Source: JBGSKY01 sp041740995 | Lineage (GTDB): Bacteria; Planctomycetota; Planctomycetia; Pirellulales; Pirellulaceae | DNA length: 52,116 bases | Assembly (NCBI GenBank): GCA_041740995.1 | Contig: JBGSKY010000170.1 | Location: 1-52,116, forward strand | Direction: 5' to 3' | Made by a program: the position numbers and the translations under genes | Notes under the pieces: generated by a model | Told to the model about the DNA's origin: nothing | The model's input: the letters and a program-made list of their open reading frames with translations, nothing else | The model's database searches: none | Part shown: in pieces, positions 15,191 through 24,041 of the stretch | Layout of the letters: every line of letters begins with the position of its first letter | Numbering within the stretch: position 1 is the stretch's first letter

Positions 15191-16798
15191 TTGATTCGAC
15201 AATCAAGACAGCCAGAAGTTCTAAAGCCGGAAGTCCCTAAACTGTTCCCCGCCAGACTTACAGCCGCGATTTCTCTCATTTGCTTGATTGGTGGATGCGC
15301 CGCCAACCATAGCGAGCTGGAGAAACGTTCGGTTTTTGAGCTTTACGATGACGCGGTCAAGTCAACAAAATCTAGGCCTGAAGTCATCCAGCAAGCTTCA
15401 AATAGCCCATTTTGCGATCAGTACGTCGAAGTTGAACCAGCCAATTGTTATCCGACTGGGGCAATCCCGAGCCAAAGCAACCCAATTCCCTCGCGCGACC
15501 AATTGCAGCCCAATGCTCGGCCGGAAGGTCTCGATTTAGAGCTGTTGCCGCTGCCGCCAATCATCAGCAGTTCGGATTATGTCAGCGGCGAAATCGTGCA
15601 AACATCTGCAATTTCCGAACTCTCGGCGAGCGGCGAACCGAGGACGATTTCCGAAATCTTTGAGCAGACGGATATTCGAGAAGCCATCCAAATTCTCGCT
15701 GCTTACGTTAATGCGTCAGTCGTTGTTGATGATACAGTTGGCGGCGTGACAAGTGCCGTCATTCAAAATGAGACCTTCGATAAAGCGCTCGAAAAAATTC
15801 TCTTACCGTTGGGCTTGGTCTACATTCAAAACGACGGTCGCTACCTAGTTGCGCCGCCCGATCCTGATTCACCATTGTTTTCGTATATTGCGATTCGAAC
15901 ACAGTACTTGCCGCTCAATCAAAACGTCGAGACGCTGACGACATTGTTGCCACCACGATATAAGCAGTTTCTGCAAGTATCGACCCAACGGAACATGGTT
16001 GTCATTGATGCGCCTAATTCGATTTCCGCTGACATTGTCGAACGGCTCCGAGAACTCGACCAACCCATTCCGCAAGTCGAATTAGAAGCCATTGTTTGCG
16101 TTGCTTCGCCAGAAAGTAACTTCCGATTTGGATTGGACTGGGGACACGCCGTTGGAGTCGAAAATGCGCAGTCGCTAAAAGTCGGTTTGACTGGCTTAGC
16201 ATTTTCCGCATCGGGCAGTAAACAAGGCGTGAACAACGCTTTCTCGGACTTTGCAGTAACTTCTGCGTTTGTTCGATTGCTCGCTCAAGAGGGCTATGTG
16301 ACGATTCGCGCGGCACCTCGGGTGACGGCCAAAGACGGTGAAAAAGCGAACATTTCTATCAACCGCGAAACATTCTTCAGCCTGCAACCGAGCAACACGA
16401 ATCTACTCTTCCGCCAAGATGTACAAAAAGTGCAAGCCGGTATCACTCTGGAAATAACGCCCCGCGTCCACGGCGACATGGTCTCAGTCCAAATTGACCG
16501 CGCCGAAGTCAGCGAAGACATACGGTCCAACGGCACAGATCTTTCGAACAATCCATATCCAATTATCAATCGTCGAACGGTATCTACGCAAGTCAACGTT
16601 CGCGATGGCCACACAATTGTGATTGGCGGTTTAGTCCAGCGTCAAACGGTCGATCATGTCAATCGGATTCCGTATCTAAGCAAAATTCCAGTCGCTGGAA
16701 AGCTCTTTCAAACGATCGAGAAACAAGAACAAGAAGCGGAAGTCGCGATCTTTATTTCACCGCGAATTGTTCCACCTGATCATTACTTGATGCGATAA
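15191..16798 (+). CDS. Lipoprotein secretin of the type II/III (GspD/PilQ) superfamily
   Basis: 535 residues. The only available start is TTG 15191, since a stop codon precedes it and no ATG follows before the signal sequence. The signal ends in the lipobox-like LIGGC, Cys near residue 36, so a lipid anchor to the outer membrane is likely. A linker leads to an N0-type domain (about residues 150-220, ISEIFEQTDIREAIQILAAY) and one N1-type domain (about 235-300, LPLNQNVETLTTLLP ... VIDAP). The secretin barrel region follows, containing TIRAAPRVTAKDGEKANI, VNVRDGHTIVIGGLVQ and the signature IPYLSKIPVAGKLFQ. Only one N1 repeat is present, fewer than in GspD. No ATPase or inner-membrane platform gene is nearby. 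The PapD-like gene starts 12 bases after its stop. Confidence 0.88.
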   Translation: MIRQSRQPEVLKPEVPKLFPARLTAAISLICLIGGCAANHSELEKRSVFELYDDAVKSTKSRPEVIQQASNSPFCDQYVEVEPANCYPTGAIPSQSNPIPSRDQLQPNARPEGLDLELLPLPPIISSSDYVSGEIVQTSAISELSASGEPRTISEIFEQTDIREAIQILAAYVNASVVVDDTVGGVTSAVIQNETFDKALEKILLPLGLVYIQNDGRYLVAPPDPDSPLFSYIAIRTQYLPLNQNVETLTTLLPPRYKQFLQVSTQRNMVVIDAPNSISADIVERLRELDQPIPQVELEAIVCVASPESNFRFGLDWGHAVGVENAQSLKVGLTGLAFSASGSKQGVNNAFSDFAVTSAFVRLLAQEGYVTIRAAPRVTAKDGEKANISINRETFFSLQPSNTNLLFRQDVQKVQAGITLEITPRVHGDMVSVQIDRAEVSEDIRSNGTDLSNNPYPIINRRTVSTQVNVRDGHTIVIGGLVQRQTVDHVNRIPYLSKIPVAGKLFQTIEKQEQEAEVAIFISPRIVPPDHYLMR

Positions 16799-16810
16799 AA
16801 AAAGCACTTC

Positions 16811-18457
16811 ATGAAATTTAAAACACTGTCAATTAATGTCATAACTGGCCAGCGATTGGTTTTTAGCTCTACTTTGTTGGCGAGCCTTCTAACGTTGCAC
16901 GGCGAGGCTCTCCAGGCGCAAGGCGAGGCAGAACGAAACGTTCGAAACGTCGTCAAAGTCCGCGAGAAATTTGATCCGGCATTCGCGATCGAACCTTTGT
17001 CGCAAAGCCTAACCGGCCGTAGTAACGAAGTTGTTGCATTCCAATTCAAAATTGAATCGCCGGCGCGCGAAACAATGATTCAAATCTCACCAGTTGGATT
17101 GCGCCAGGAGCCATCTGGAATGATCTTGAACGATGAATCCGCAGCGATTGTGGACAACGTTGAGTTAGTTTCGCCATCGCGGATGTCGCTCAGACCAGAC
17201 GATCAAAAGACGATCGAAGGGTTTGTACGGATTCCTACAGGTGCCGCAAAACTACACACACTTGGTTTGATGGTCAAAGATTTCAGCGGTAACACCGATA
17301 CCGAGACTCAACGTTCAGCCCCGAACGCACAACAAACAACGGCAGGCGTTAGATTTATTACGCAGTACGTTTTGCGATTGGACATCAATGTTGAATCAGC
17401 TCGCGGCGAAGATTTGCAACGAATGAAGATTGAAAGCGTTTCAATGATTCCATTTCAAGGACGTCCAAAGATTCGATGTGTTGTGGACAACCCGACCGCG
17501 AGCACATTCGAATTTCAGATGCATTGCCGACTCCGTAGTTCGCCAAGCGATCGTTCGTTCGGAAGTTTGAATTTGACAATGCCGGTTCGCAATTCGATGG
17601 AGGGCAACGATCGTTATAACGCACGAATATTGCCTGGGTCCAAGCTGTACATGGAAGAATTGTTGCCCGAAGCGATCGCCGAGGGGACCTACGACGTGGA
17701 TATGGAGATTGTCGCTGAGGGTCGAACCGTCGTCCGAAAAACTTTGCCAGTCGAAGTGCATACAGACGACTTTCCAGCTCAAGAAGTATTAATTGGCCAA
17801 GCCGCTCAAGGGCTGCAAGTTTCGCCAACTCAAATCGAGATGTCTCAGCATCGCGGCGGCAGCAGACGATTGACGATGGTTTTCCGAAACAGCGAAAAAG
17901 ATCGCAAGACAATTCGATTGGCAGCGTATGCAGCCAACGACCTGAAGCTGGACACGATCATTGCGCAGCCAGATGTTTTCGATCTGTCTCCGCAGAGCAC
18001 TCGCAAAGTTTCGATTACGATGCTCGGTCAAACCGCGCCGACCGCTGCGGTTGAATACGGCCGGTTGATGATCGAATGCCAATCCGATCGCCGCGATTCA
18101 ATCGAAAGCAAGAGCCTGCCTTTGGCGTTGATCTATGACAAGCTGCCAGAAACATCGATCACCGTTGAACCATTGAAATGGGACCCGTCGGGCAGCTATC
18201 CGATGCTTACCTCGACGATCCATAACAACGGCGAAAGCCATATTCCGCTGGATGGTCGAATCTCGATTGAAAACGAAAGTGGGCAACGTCAAATAGTCTT
18301 CGGCGGTTTTGGACGCTGGCTTTTGCCTCACCAACAAAGTGTGCTGCAATTTCGAACCGATACGCCACTGCCAGCGGGTCGCTACATGATGCGATACGAA
18401 TTGAAGACAGGTGGCGAACCGGTATTAATCGAAAAAGAGATGACCATCGGCCCGTGA
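16811..18457 (+). CDS. Secreted multi-Ig protein with PapD-like domains
   Basis: 548 residues from ATG 16811. Signal peptide about residues 1-38 (LVFSSTLLASLLTLHGEALQ, then AQGEAE). Two segments resemble PapD-type chaperone N-domains: VSPSRMSLRPDDQKTIEGFV near residue 117 and LQVSPTQIEMSQHRGGSRRL near 336. Each is followed by a beta-rich half-domain. The order of two such modules also recalls WxL-interacting proteins (DUF916/DUF3324) of Gram-positive bacteria. No membrane anchor or sortase-type end is visible. The gene is 12 bases after the secretin stop and surely co-transcribed with it. A chaperone or surface-binding role is inferred from fold cues only. Confidence 0.65.
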   Translation: MKFKTLSINVITGQRLVFSSTLLASLLTLHGEALQAQGEAERNVRNVVKVREKFDPAFAIEPLSQSLTGRSNEVVAFQFKIESPARETMIQISPVGLRQEPSGMILNDESAAIVDNVELVSPSRMSLRPDDQKTIEGFVRIPTGAAKLHTLGLMVKDFSGNTDTETQRSAPNAQQTTAGVRFITQYVLRLDINVESARGEDLQRMKIESVSMIPFQGRPKIRCVVDNPTASTFEFQMHCRLRSSPSDRSFGSLNLTMPVRNSMEGNDRYNARILPGSKLYMEELLPEAIAEGTYDVDMEIVAEGRTVVRKTLPVEVHTDDFPAQEVLIGQAAQGLQVSPTQIEMSQHRGGSRRLTMVFRNSEKDRKTIRLAAYAANDLKLDTIIAQPDVFDLSPQSTRKVSITMLGQTAPTAAVEYGRLMIECQSDRRDSIESKSLPLALIYDKLPETSITVEPLKWDPSGSYPMLTSTIHNNGESHIPLDGRISIENESGQRQIVFGGFGRWLLPHQQSVLQFRTDTPLPAGRYMMRYELKTGGEPVLIEKEMTIGP

Positions 18458-18483
18458 GTTTACTGCTTCTCAGCGATACAATA

Positions 18484-18501
18484 GAAGCGAGACGACGCTT
18501 C
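18484..18501. terminator. Hairpin between convergent genes
   Basis: GAAGCG-agacga-CGCTTC followed by AAAATAAGC, in the 64-base gap between the PapD-like gene and the oppositely directed TIGR01777 gene. Six perfect pairs. It could end transcripts from either side, but the T runs are poor. Confidence 0.45.
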
Positions 18502-18521
18502 AAAATAAGCGCCGAATTCGT

Positions 18522-19970
18522 TTAGACGAGCAAGTGTTCAAGGGCAGGTTTCAATTCAAGAAATCGCATTGGAAAACCTGAGTCGACCAGCTTTGAATTG
18601 CTCAATCGATTGCTCCGCAGCAACAACGCATCGGCCATCTCGCCTAAAATCGTTCGCACCGCAAACTTCGGAATGCGGATCCAATTGGGACGATGCATAA
18701 CTTGACCGAGCGTCTCCGAAAATTCCGCAGTCGTCACGGGTCGGCCCGTCAGATTGTACGCTCCCGAACACGATTCATTGATCGCCAACCAGAGAAATGC
18801 CGACGCGGCATCATCGCGTTCAATCCAACTCCAGTACTCTTTGCCAGCACCGATAACGCCGCCATTAAGTAGCCGGAATTGCCACAATAGCGGCACCAAA
18901 GCGCCTTGAAGCGGATCCAATGCAATTCCCAATCGTCCAGCACACCAACGCGAACCGAACGACTCAACTTGCTGCGAAGCCGCTTCCCACTGGTGTGCTA
19001 GCTGGCCTAAAAAGTCGTCCGCTGCTGGCGCTGATTCGTCGCGAGTTTCCAGAAGCGAGTCGGCATAAATTCCCGAACCTGATGCAGTGACGAAAACCTT
19101 GGGCAAGCAGCCATGTTTCTGCAATGACTGGACAAGTTTTTGCGTCGTCGGTACCCGAGATTTCAATAGTTTTTGTTTGTAAGCGGCTGTCCATCGGTGC
19201 GCTGCAATTCCGGCGCCAGCCAGATGAATCATCGCGTCGACGCCTTCCCAATCCGATGCCCGAATTTCGCCCGTCGAAGGAACCCAAGGCGTTTGGTCTT
19301 CAATCAGATCGTTGGTCTTTCCGGCCGCCGAAGATTGGAAAGATCGTAAGGCACTTGAGTCAGCGACGCGTGTCAGCGCGACGACTTGATGCCCAAGCAC
19401 ACTCGCCAAGGCAGCCACTCGCTGGCCGATCATGCCTGATGAACCCGTCAGAACGATTCGGCGTGGCGAGGCAGTAGATAACTTATTTGACAAAGTTAAA
19501 TCTGCGTTTGTAACCCGATGCCGATACGCAAACATGCCCCGCAGCATTGAATCGACTTGTGATTGCGCCAAGCTAGAGAGCCAACCGAAACGCGACACCT
19601 GGTACGTTATCGAGTCGGTTAAAACGGAAGAGGATTCGCCATCGGCTCGAAAAATGTGTTGATGTTCCCAAGCATGAAACGGACCGCTCAGTTGGCAGTC
19701 GACGAATCGATCGGGAGGTAAGACGGGCGAGTGGAGTGCCACCCAACGAACCGGAATCGGCCCAAGCCCCAATTGCAGCGTTGCCCTCTGACCATCCTCC
19801 AGCGACTGCAGCCGCTCTTTGATTTTTACGGGCTTACTCGGGGGCAACAAGCGATCTAAAGCACCACGGCGAGAGTGGTATGCGTATGCGTCCAATTGGT
19901 TGCAAGGCAAATTACATGAAGCTTCGAATACTTGGTCCAATCGGCTATTCGGTTGTGTCATCTTCGTCAA
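18522..19970 (-). CDS. SRPBCC domain fused to TIGR01777-family SDR epimerase
   Basis: 482 residues. The N-terminal 150 residues (YAYHSRRGALDRLLPPSKP ... GPFHAWEHQHIF) match the cyclase/dehydrase-like SRPBCC fold. From residue 170 a nucleotide-binding SDR domain begins with VLTGSSGMIGQRVAALA. It then shows MIHLAGAGIAAHRW, FVTASGSGIYAD and the closing block YNLTGRPVTTAEFSETLG, typical of TIGR01777/YfcH proteins. The biochemical substrate is unknown for the family. Its start overlaps the end of the sigma-factor gene by 26 bases, so the two are translationally linked. A second ATG at 19961 is possible. The link with a CarH-like regulator hints at a stress or light response. Confidence 0.9.
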   Translation of the reverse strand: MTKMTQPNSRLDQVFEASCNLPCNQLDAYAYHSRRGALDRLLPPSKPVKIKERLQSLEDGQRATLQLGLGPIPVRWVALHSPVLPPDRFVDCQLSGPFHAWEHQHIFRADGESSSVLTDSITYQVSRFGWLSSLAQSQVDSMLRGMFAYRHRVTNADLTLSNKLSTASPRRIVLTGSSGMIGQRVAALASVLGHQVVALTRVADSSALRSFQSSAAGKTNDLIEDQTPWVPSTGEIRASDWEGVDAMIHLAGAGIAAHRWTAAYKQKLLKSRVPTTQKLVQSLQKHGCLPKVFVTASGSGIYADSLLETRDESAPAADDFLGQLAHQWEAASQQVESFGSRWCAGRLGIALDPLQGALVPLLWQFRLLNGGVIGAGKEYWSWIERDDAASAFLWLAINESCSGAYNLTGRPVTTAEFSETLGQVMHRPNWIRIPKFAVRTILGEMADALLLRSNRLSNSKLVDSGFPMRFLELKPALEHLLV

Positions 19971-20997
19971 CGATCGGCGTCAATTGGACCATGTCACGTA
20001 GCTTGTCGAGCGACCGTTTCTCAAGCTGTCGAACACGTTCCTTCGAAACACCAAGCCGGTCAGCCAAGCATTGTAGCGTTTTTACATTGCGATGGCTGCC
20101 GAGTGAAAATCGTGCGCGAATAATTAGCTTCTCTCGCCGATCGAGGCTGTCGAGCATCATCGCCAGACGTCCTCTGAGACTGTGCCAACGACCTTCAGAC
20201 ATCGTTGGCTCGCGGATCTCGTCGCTGACGTCAATCCCGCTCTCGTGAAGACTAGTTGCAACTTGTTGACGCTCCTTTTGACGTTGCATGACCGTCCGGT
20301 AAGCGTTGCGTCGAACCACCTGCGTCGCGTACGTGCTGAACCGGAACCCGCGATCGTAATCAAACTTGTCGACTGCACGCATCAACGCGACGATACCGTC
20401 GCTCAGAAGGTCGTCGAACTGATTATTGTTGTTGACGAACTTTTTGACGATTGAAATAACTAGTCGCATGTTCGCCTTGACGATTGCATCGCGATACCAG
20501 TCGCCAGCTTTGATCAAACCCACGAACTTCTGAGCTTGAACTTCGTCGCCGGAGCCCTTCTTGATTTCGGTTCGCAATTTCTCAGCGCGGAAACGAAGAT
20601 AATTCAAGCGTTGAAAAAGCTCTCGCTCCTGCTCTGGTCGCAACAGTCGCGTCTCACAAAGCCGTGCGAGATGTACGGGCAGGTCAGGCAACTTGCCCGC
20701 CTTCTTTGCTTCAGCCAGTTCGCAGGTACTGAACAGTGCGTCGCCAAGGAATACCTTTTCAGCTTGGGTTGAACCGAAGGCTTCGTTGTTAATGAACTCA
20801 ACTTCAACCCAAGTTGATTCAGGCATTTGAACCAAAGCTGCGCGGTCGGCAAAAATCGCTTGGCAGAAAGAAGCGAAGTCGGATTCGAGCTTGCTGCGGC
20901 GGAAGACTTTCTTCGAAAGCTTTGTTCGCTTTCGTTTTTCAACGACCTTGTTTGCAGAAGCGGACTTGCGAGCTTGGGAAATTGCGGGGGACATCAT
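19945..20997 (-). CDS. RNA polymerase sigma-70 family factor
   Basis: 350 residues. Region 2 lies at about residues 175-240 (NMRLVISIVKKFVNNNNQFDDLLSDG, then FDYDRGFRFSTYATQVVRR), with the -10-binding aromatic cluster. Region 4 is at about 285-340 (LGVSKERVRQLEKRSLDKLR), a helix-turn-helix for the -35 element. Region 3 is very short. The first 100 residues are basic and not recognised; there is no region 1.1. This fits a group 2/3 alternative factor, larger than an ECF sigma. GGAG lies two bases before the first ATG and five before a second ATG (20994), so the second is the better-spaced start. It is divergent from the CarH-like gene and followed by the overlapping TIGR01777 gene. Confidence 0.9.
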   Translation of the reverse strand: MMSPAISQARKSASANKVVEKRKRTKLSKKVFRRSKLESDFASFCQAIFADRAALVQMPESTWVEVEFINNEAFGSTQAEKVFLGDALFSTCELAEAKKAGKLPDLPVHLARLCETRLLRPEQERELFQRLNYLRFRAEKLRTEIKKGSGDEVQAQKFVGLIKAGDWYRDAIVKANMRLVISIVKKFVNNNNQFDDLLSDGIVALMRAVDKFDYDRGFRFSTYATQVVRRNAYRTVMQRQKERQQVATSLHESGIDVSDEIREPTMSEGRWHSLRGRLAMMLDSLDRREKLIIRARFSLGSHRNVKTLQCLADRLGVSKERVRQLEKRSLDKLRDMVQLTPIVDEDDTTE

Positions 20998-21416
20998 TAC
21001 TCCAGTACATCTATTGAGAAATTACCGCGCTTAAACCGCTCAGCAGTCCAAGAAGCAAATCTATCGTGCCGGACATCGCACACTGCGTTGACCGAGGCCA
21101 AGTGACTGACGCGATGCTCCCTCGCAGCCACTTTGCGAACTTTTTCCAAAACGTCCAAAACAATCATCTGACGTTTTCCAAATCGTTCAAATCGTTCATC
21201 TAGTTATAGACGACTACGAAGTTACTCGGCAAGCGGTTTGCCGAAATAAATTCCCAGCTTTATGAACAGACCGCAAGAATGATTGCAATTTTACACATTT
21301 TGAGAGGTTTTTTGATTTCTGATTTTTTAGACTTTGTGATTTGCTAAACTATCCGCCGCACTACACTGTGGCATGCCGCAGAACGTTACCTCGAACGCTC
21401 TAGACGCATTCAAATC
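20998..21416. other. Divergent control region with operator-like repeats, no gene
   Basis: About 419 bases between the sigma factor and the MerR-type regulator. Contains the inverted repeat and tandem repeat described separately and a hairpin CGGCAA-gcggt-TTGCCG (21227-21243). No reading frame looks real. Confidence 0.6.
21148..21196. promoter_or_regulatory. Candidate operator: inverted repeat plus tandem 9-mers
   Basis: AAAACGTC (21148-21155) and GACGTTTT (21170-21177) form a perfect 8-bp inverted repeat with a 14-base gap. Two tandem copies of CAAATCGTT follow at 21179-21196. The position between two divergent regulatory genes fits binding by the adjacent MerR-type protein. This is inference from position. 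Confidence 0.45.
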
Positions 21417-22352
21417 GTGCAATTCGATCAAAATGCAATGGATTTCTCCAGTTTAATGCTCAACGATTACACTCCAAAACAGGCTGCCAAAGCCCTAAAC
21501 GTTAGCGAATCGTCAGTAAAACGCTGGTGTGACCAGGGGGAGATCGATGTCACGCGGACGTGCGGCGGACATCGGCGGATCCCGTACCAGGCGCTACACA
21601 GCTTTGCGACAAAAACAAAGCGGACGGTGGATTCAAATGATCTGCCGACCACCGAGTCGGAAAACGGAGCTGACCAGCAGACTGCGTCAGACAATCTTTC
21701 GACGAGTTCGAACACGCTATACCATCTTCAGCAGCGTCTGCTGCAATCGCTGCTACGCGGTGATGAAGGTTCAGCCCGCGAGCTGATCATGAAGTACTTC
21801 TCGCGAAACGAGAACATTGCAGAACTAGCCGATTTGGTTCTTGCACCATGTTTTCGAACAATTGGAGAGCTGTGGCAGAGCGGTGAAATCCGTGTGTATG
21901 AAGAACGCCAAGCAGTGACGATTACGTTGCACATTTTGCATGAGCTTCGACGGATGATCCCTAGTCCAAAAGAGGGTTCTTTAAAAGCAATTGGTGGCAC
22001 TCTGGAAGGCGATACCTATGTTTTAGCCACGTCGCTGGTCGAGTCGGTCCTAAAACAAGCGGGTGTATCAGCTCACAACATAGGCTCGAGCTTGCCGAAT
22101 CGTACGATCGTCGAAGCGGTTCGCCATCATCGTCCCGATTATCTATGGCTGAGCATTTCAGAAGTCGTGGATGGCCCGCAGTTCGAGTGTTCTTTTCAGG
22201 CGATGCTTAAAGAACTCCCAAGTCATGTTGGCGTTCTGGTGGGTGGGCGGTCATTGCAAACTTTTGATGATGCAGTTTTCGAAGGTACGATTCGCTTTCA
22301 CAATTTGCAACAGCTTGCCGCATTTGCAAACTCACAGCAACTTCTAGGTTAA
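21417..22352 (+). CDS. CarH/LitR-like MerR regulator with degenerate B12-binding region
   Basis: 311 residues from GTG 21417 (ATG 21438 is an equally good start). Residues 18-60 are a MerR-type helix-turn-helix (YTPKQAAKALNVSESSVKRW, then TCGGHRRIP). About residues 100-180 is the helical cap and 190-300 a B12-binding-like Rossmann fold. In CarH-type photoreceptors the cap carries W-x9-E-H and the Rossmann domain an E/D-x-H-x-x-G signature. Here they read W153-x9-E163-R164 and D199-T-Y201-V-L-A. Both ligand histidines are therefore missing and cobalamin binding is unlikely. It probably regulates itself and the divergent sigma-factor operon, sensing something else or acting constitutively. Confidence 0.85.
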   Translation: MQFDQNAMDFSSLMLNDYTPKQAAKALNVSESSVKRWCDQGEIDVTRTCGGHRRIPYQALHSFATKTKRTVDSNDLPTTESENGADQQTASDNLSTSSNTLYHLQQRLLQSLLRGDEGSARELIMKYFSRNENIAELADLVLAPCFRTIGELWQSGEIRVYEERQAVTITLHILHELRRMIPSPKEGSLKAIGGTLEGDTYVLATSLVESVLKQAGVSAHNIGSSLPNRTIVEAVRHHRPDYLWLSISEVVDGPQFECSFQAMLKELPSHVGVLVGGRSLQTFDDAVFEGTIRFHNLQQLAAFANSQQLLG

Positions 22353-22496
22353 CGACAATTGGCTCTCGGTCGCACTGCTTCCTTCCAGCACTGATTGCGA
22401 TCTACGCCATGTTCGATGACAATGGGCAGATGTCAGCCGTGCGAGCTATATCGCGACATCGGCACGGCAATCCGCATTCTTTAAGCGAGCCCACCA

Positions 22497-23231
22497 ATGC
22501 AAATTCGCCGCGCCTTGCTGCTGATATTCTTAATTGCTCCGCTTCAGTCGCCCATCGTGGTGATCGCTCAGGAAGAGCAATCGAGTTCTCCATTGACGAT
22601 CCAGATCACTGAAAAGTCTGATTGGCGGTTGATGGATGGAGATGATTTTGTACGAGTCAATGGAGACGAGAAAACTTTGGTTTGGGAAGGAACGAATGCG
22701 TTTGGTTCTGGATTACCGATCGGCGTAACTCGTTCTAAGCAGCAATTCAAAAACTTTGAATTGAGCATTGAATGGATGCACAAAGAACTTGGCGGGAATT
22801 CTGGAGTTTTTGCATGGGTTGATCCCTTGGCATTAGAAGGCCTTCCACCTGGTCAACTTCCAGAATCCGGAATTGAAATCCAAATGTTGGATCACGGTTA
22901 TGCAGAGCTGTACAAGACTCGGACTGGCCGTGACAGAGATTTTTTTACGACCAACGGCGATGTGTTTGCAGTCGGTAAGTCGACCATGAAGCCTTTTCCG
23001 CCGCTTTCCCCAAATGGTAGCCGGAGCTTTCCTTCATCAGAACACAGCTTCGGGTTCGGCAATTGGAATCATTACTACGTTCGCGGTATCAATGGCCAGA
23101 TTCGATTGTGGGTTAACGGCCACGAAGTTTCTGGCGGAGATGATTGTCAACCAGCCGAGGGATTCTTGTGCCTCGAATCTGAAGGGGCACCAATTGATTT
23201 TCGCAATCTTCAAATTCGCGAACTGCCGTAA
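22497..23231 (+). CDS. Secreted DUF1080 (3-keto-disaccharide hydrolase-like) protein
   Basis: 244 residues. Signal peptide MQIRRALLLIFLIAPLQSPI ending VVIAQEEQ. The mature domain has the concanavalin-like features of DUF1080/PF06439: FKNFELSIEWMHKELGGNSG, SGIEIQMLDHGY, NHYYVRGINGQIRLWVNGHE and a final FLCLESEGAPIDFRNLQIREL. This family is greatly expanded in planctomycetes, and some members act on 3-keto-glycosides. The exact substrate here is unknown. The protein is expected in the periplasm or outside. It stands alone and is followed by a strong palindromic terminator. Confidence 0.9.
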   Translation: MQIRRALLLIFLIAPLQSPIVVIAQEEQSSSPLTIQITEKSDWRLMDGDDFVRVNGDEKTLVWEGTNAFGSGLPIGVTRSKQQFKNFELSIEWMHKELGGNSGVFAWVDPLALEGLPPGQLPESGIEIQMLDHGYAELYKTRTGRDRDFFTTNGDVFAVGKSTMKPFPPLSPNGSRSFPSSEHSFGFGNWNHYYVRGINGQIRLWVNGHEVSGGDDCQPAEGFLCLESEGAPIDFRNLQIRELP

Positions 23232-23311
23232 CATCGCCGTTAGCCGCGGAGCGTCCGATTTTCTTCTATTAACGCGATTTATGACCATTAGTTTGCGTAT
23301 ACTAAGAGCCG

Positions 23312-23369
23312 ATCCGAAAAGGGGTCTGACCCTCTCCGTTCCTCCAAAGGGTCAGACCCCTTTTCGGAT
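23312..23369. terminator. 22-bp perfect palindromic hairpin
   Basis: Arms 23312-23333 and 23348-23369 are perfect reverse complements, 22 of 22, with a 14-base loop. The core is GGGGTCTGACCCT with an A run on one side and T run on the other, so it can act as a terminator on either strand. The length and perfection suggest a recently spread palindromic element. Confidence 0.8.
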
Positions 23370-23436
23370 AGGTTTCTAAATGACGCCGACAATCTTGTCG
23401 GAGGTTTAATTCTCTCCAAACGATCGAGCTTAAATT

Positions 23437-23958
23437 ATGAGTTGCGTCTTAAAGTCCGTATGTGTTAGTTCAATGGCCATAGTCATAAGTTTGGCAAGCT
23501 TCGGCATCGCCCAAGAAGTTGCCAACCCAAGACCAAAGAATAGCCCCGAGACACAAATGATCGAAGGCTTTCTCAAGCAGCTAGCGCCAGCGGAGCTTGA
23601 CGAAGCGATGCAAATCGAGGTTCGCAAAAAATTCACGGAAGCGGTTTCGAAGATCATTGCCGAACGGGAAAAGGTCGGCTTTCCAAAAGACTTTAACAAG
23701 AGACGTTCGGAGATTCAAAAAGTTGGCCGCGAAGAGGGCATCAAGCCTGCTGCGATGCGAAAATACCTCGTTCAGAAACTGGAGTTAACAGAAGAACAAG
23801 CGGCTTGCCTGAAAGAAACCGACATGCTGCTGGCCAAAGCCAAAGTAGAAATTGGCAAGATGCTGTCTGAAGAACAAATCGCGAAACTCGAAAGCCCGTT
23901 TAAGAACTCTTTGCTACCGCCCAAAAATGAAAAATCAAAGACGAAGAGCGAAAATTAA
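23437..23958 (+). CDS. Small secreted helical protein, function unknown
   Basis: 173 residues. Signal peptide MSCVLKSVCVSSMAIVISLA ending SFGIAQEV. The mature part is charged and almost wholly helical, with a repeated LTEEQAACLKE / LSEEQIAKLES pattern that recalls LTxxQ/Spy-type periplasmic proteins. The tail is lysine-rich (PPKNEKSKTKSEN). I do not recognise a specific family. It is flanked by two strong hairpins, so it is probably transcribed alone. Confidence 0.7.
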   Translation: MSCVLKSVCVSSMAIVISLASFGIAQEVANPRPKNSPETQMIEGFLKQLAPAELDEAMQIEVRKKFTEAVSKIIAEREKVGFPKDFNKRRSEIQKVGREEGIKPAAMRKYLVQKLELTEEQAACLKETDMLLAKAKVEIGKMLSEEQIAKLESPFKNSLLPPKNEKSKTKSEN

Positions 23959-24007
23959 GTTTCTGTAGGCGATAAGATATCTGCTTCCAGTGGCAACGAC
24001 AAACTAG

Positions 24008-24041
24008 AGCGGAGCAATGCCTTGAGGCGTTGCTGTTCGCT
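24008..24041. terminator. Terminator hairpin between convergent genes
   Basis: AGCG-ga-GCAA-t-GCC-ttga-GGC-g-TTGC-tgt-TCGCT: three helices stacked around small internal loops. It overlaps the stop codon of the minus-strand flavoprotein gene and lies 50 bases after the plus-strand small secreted protein. Confidence 0.55.
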
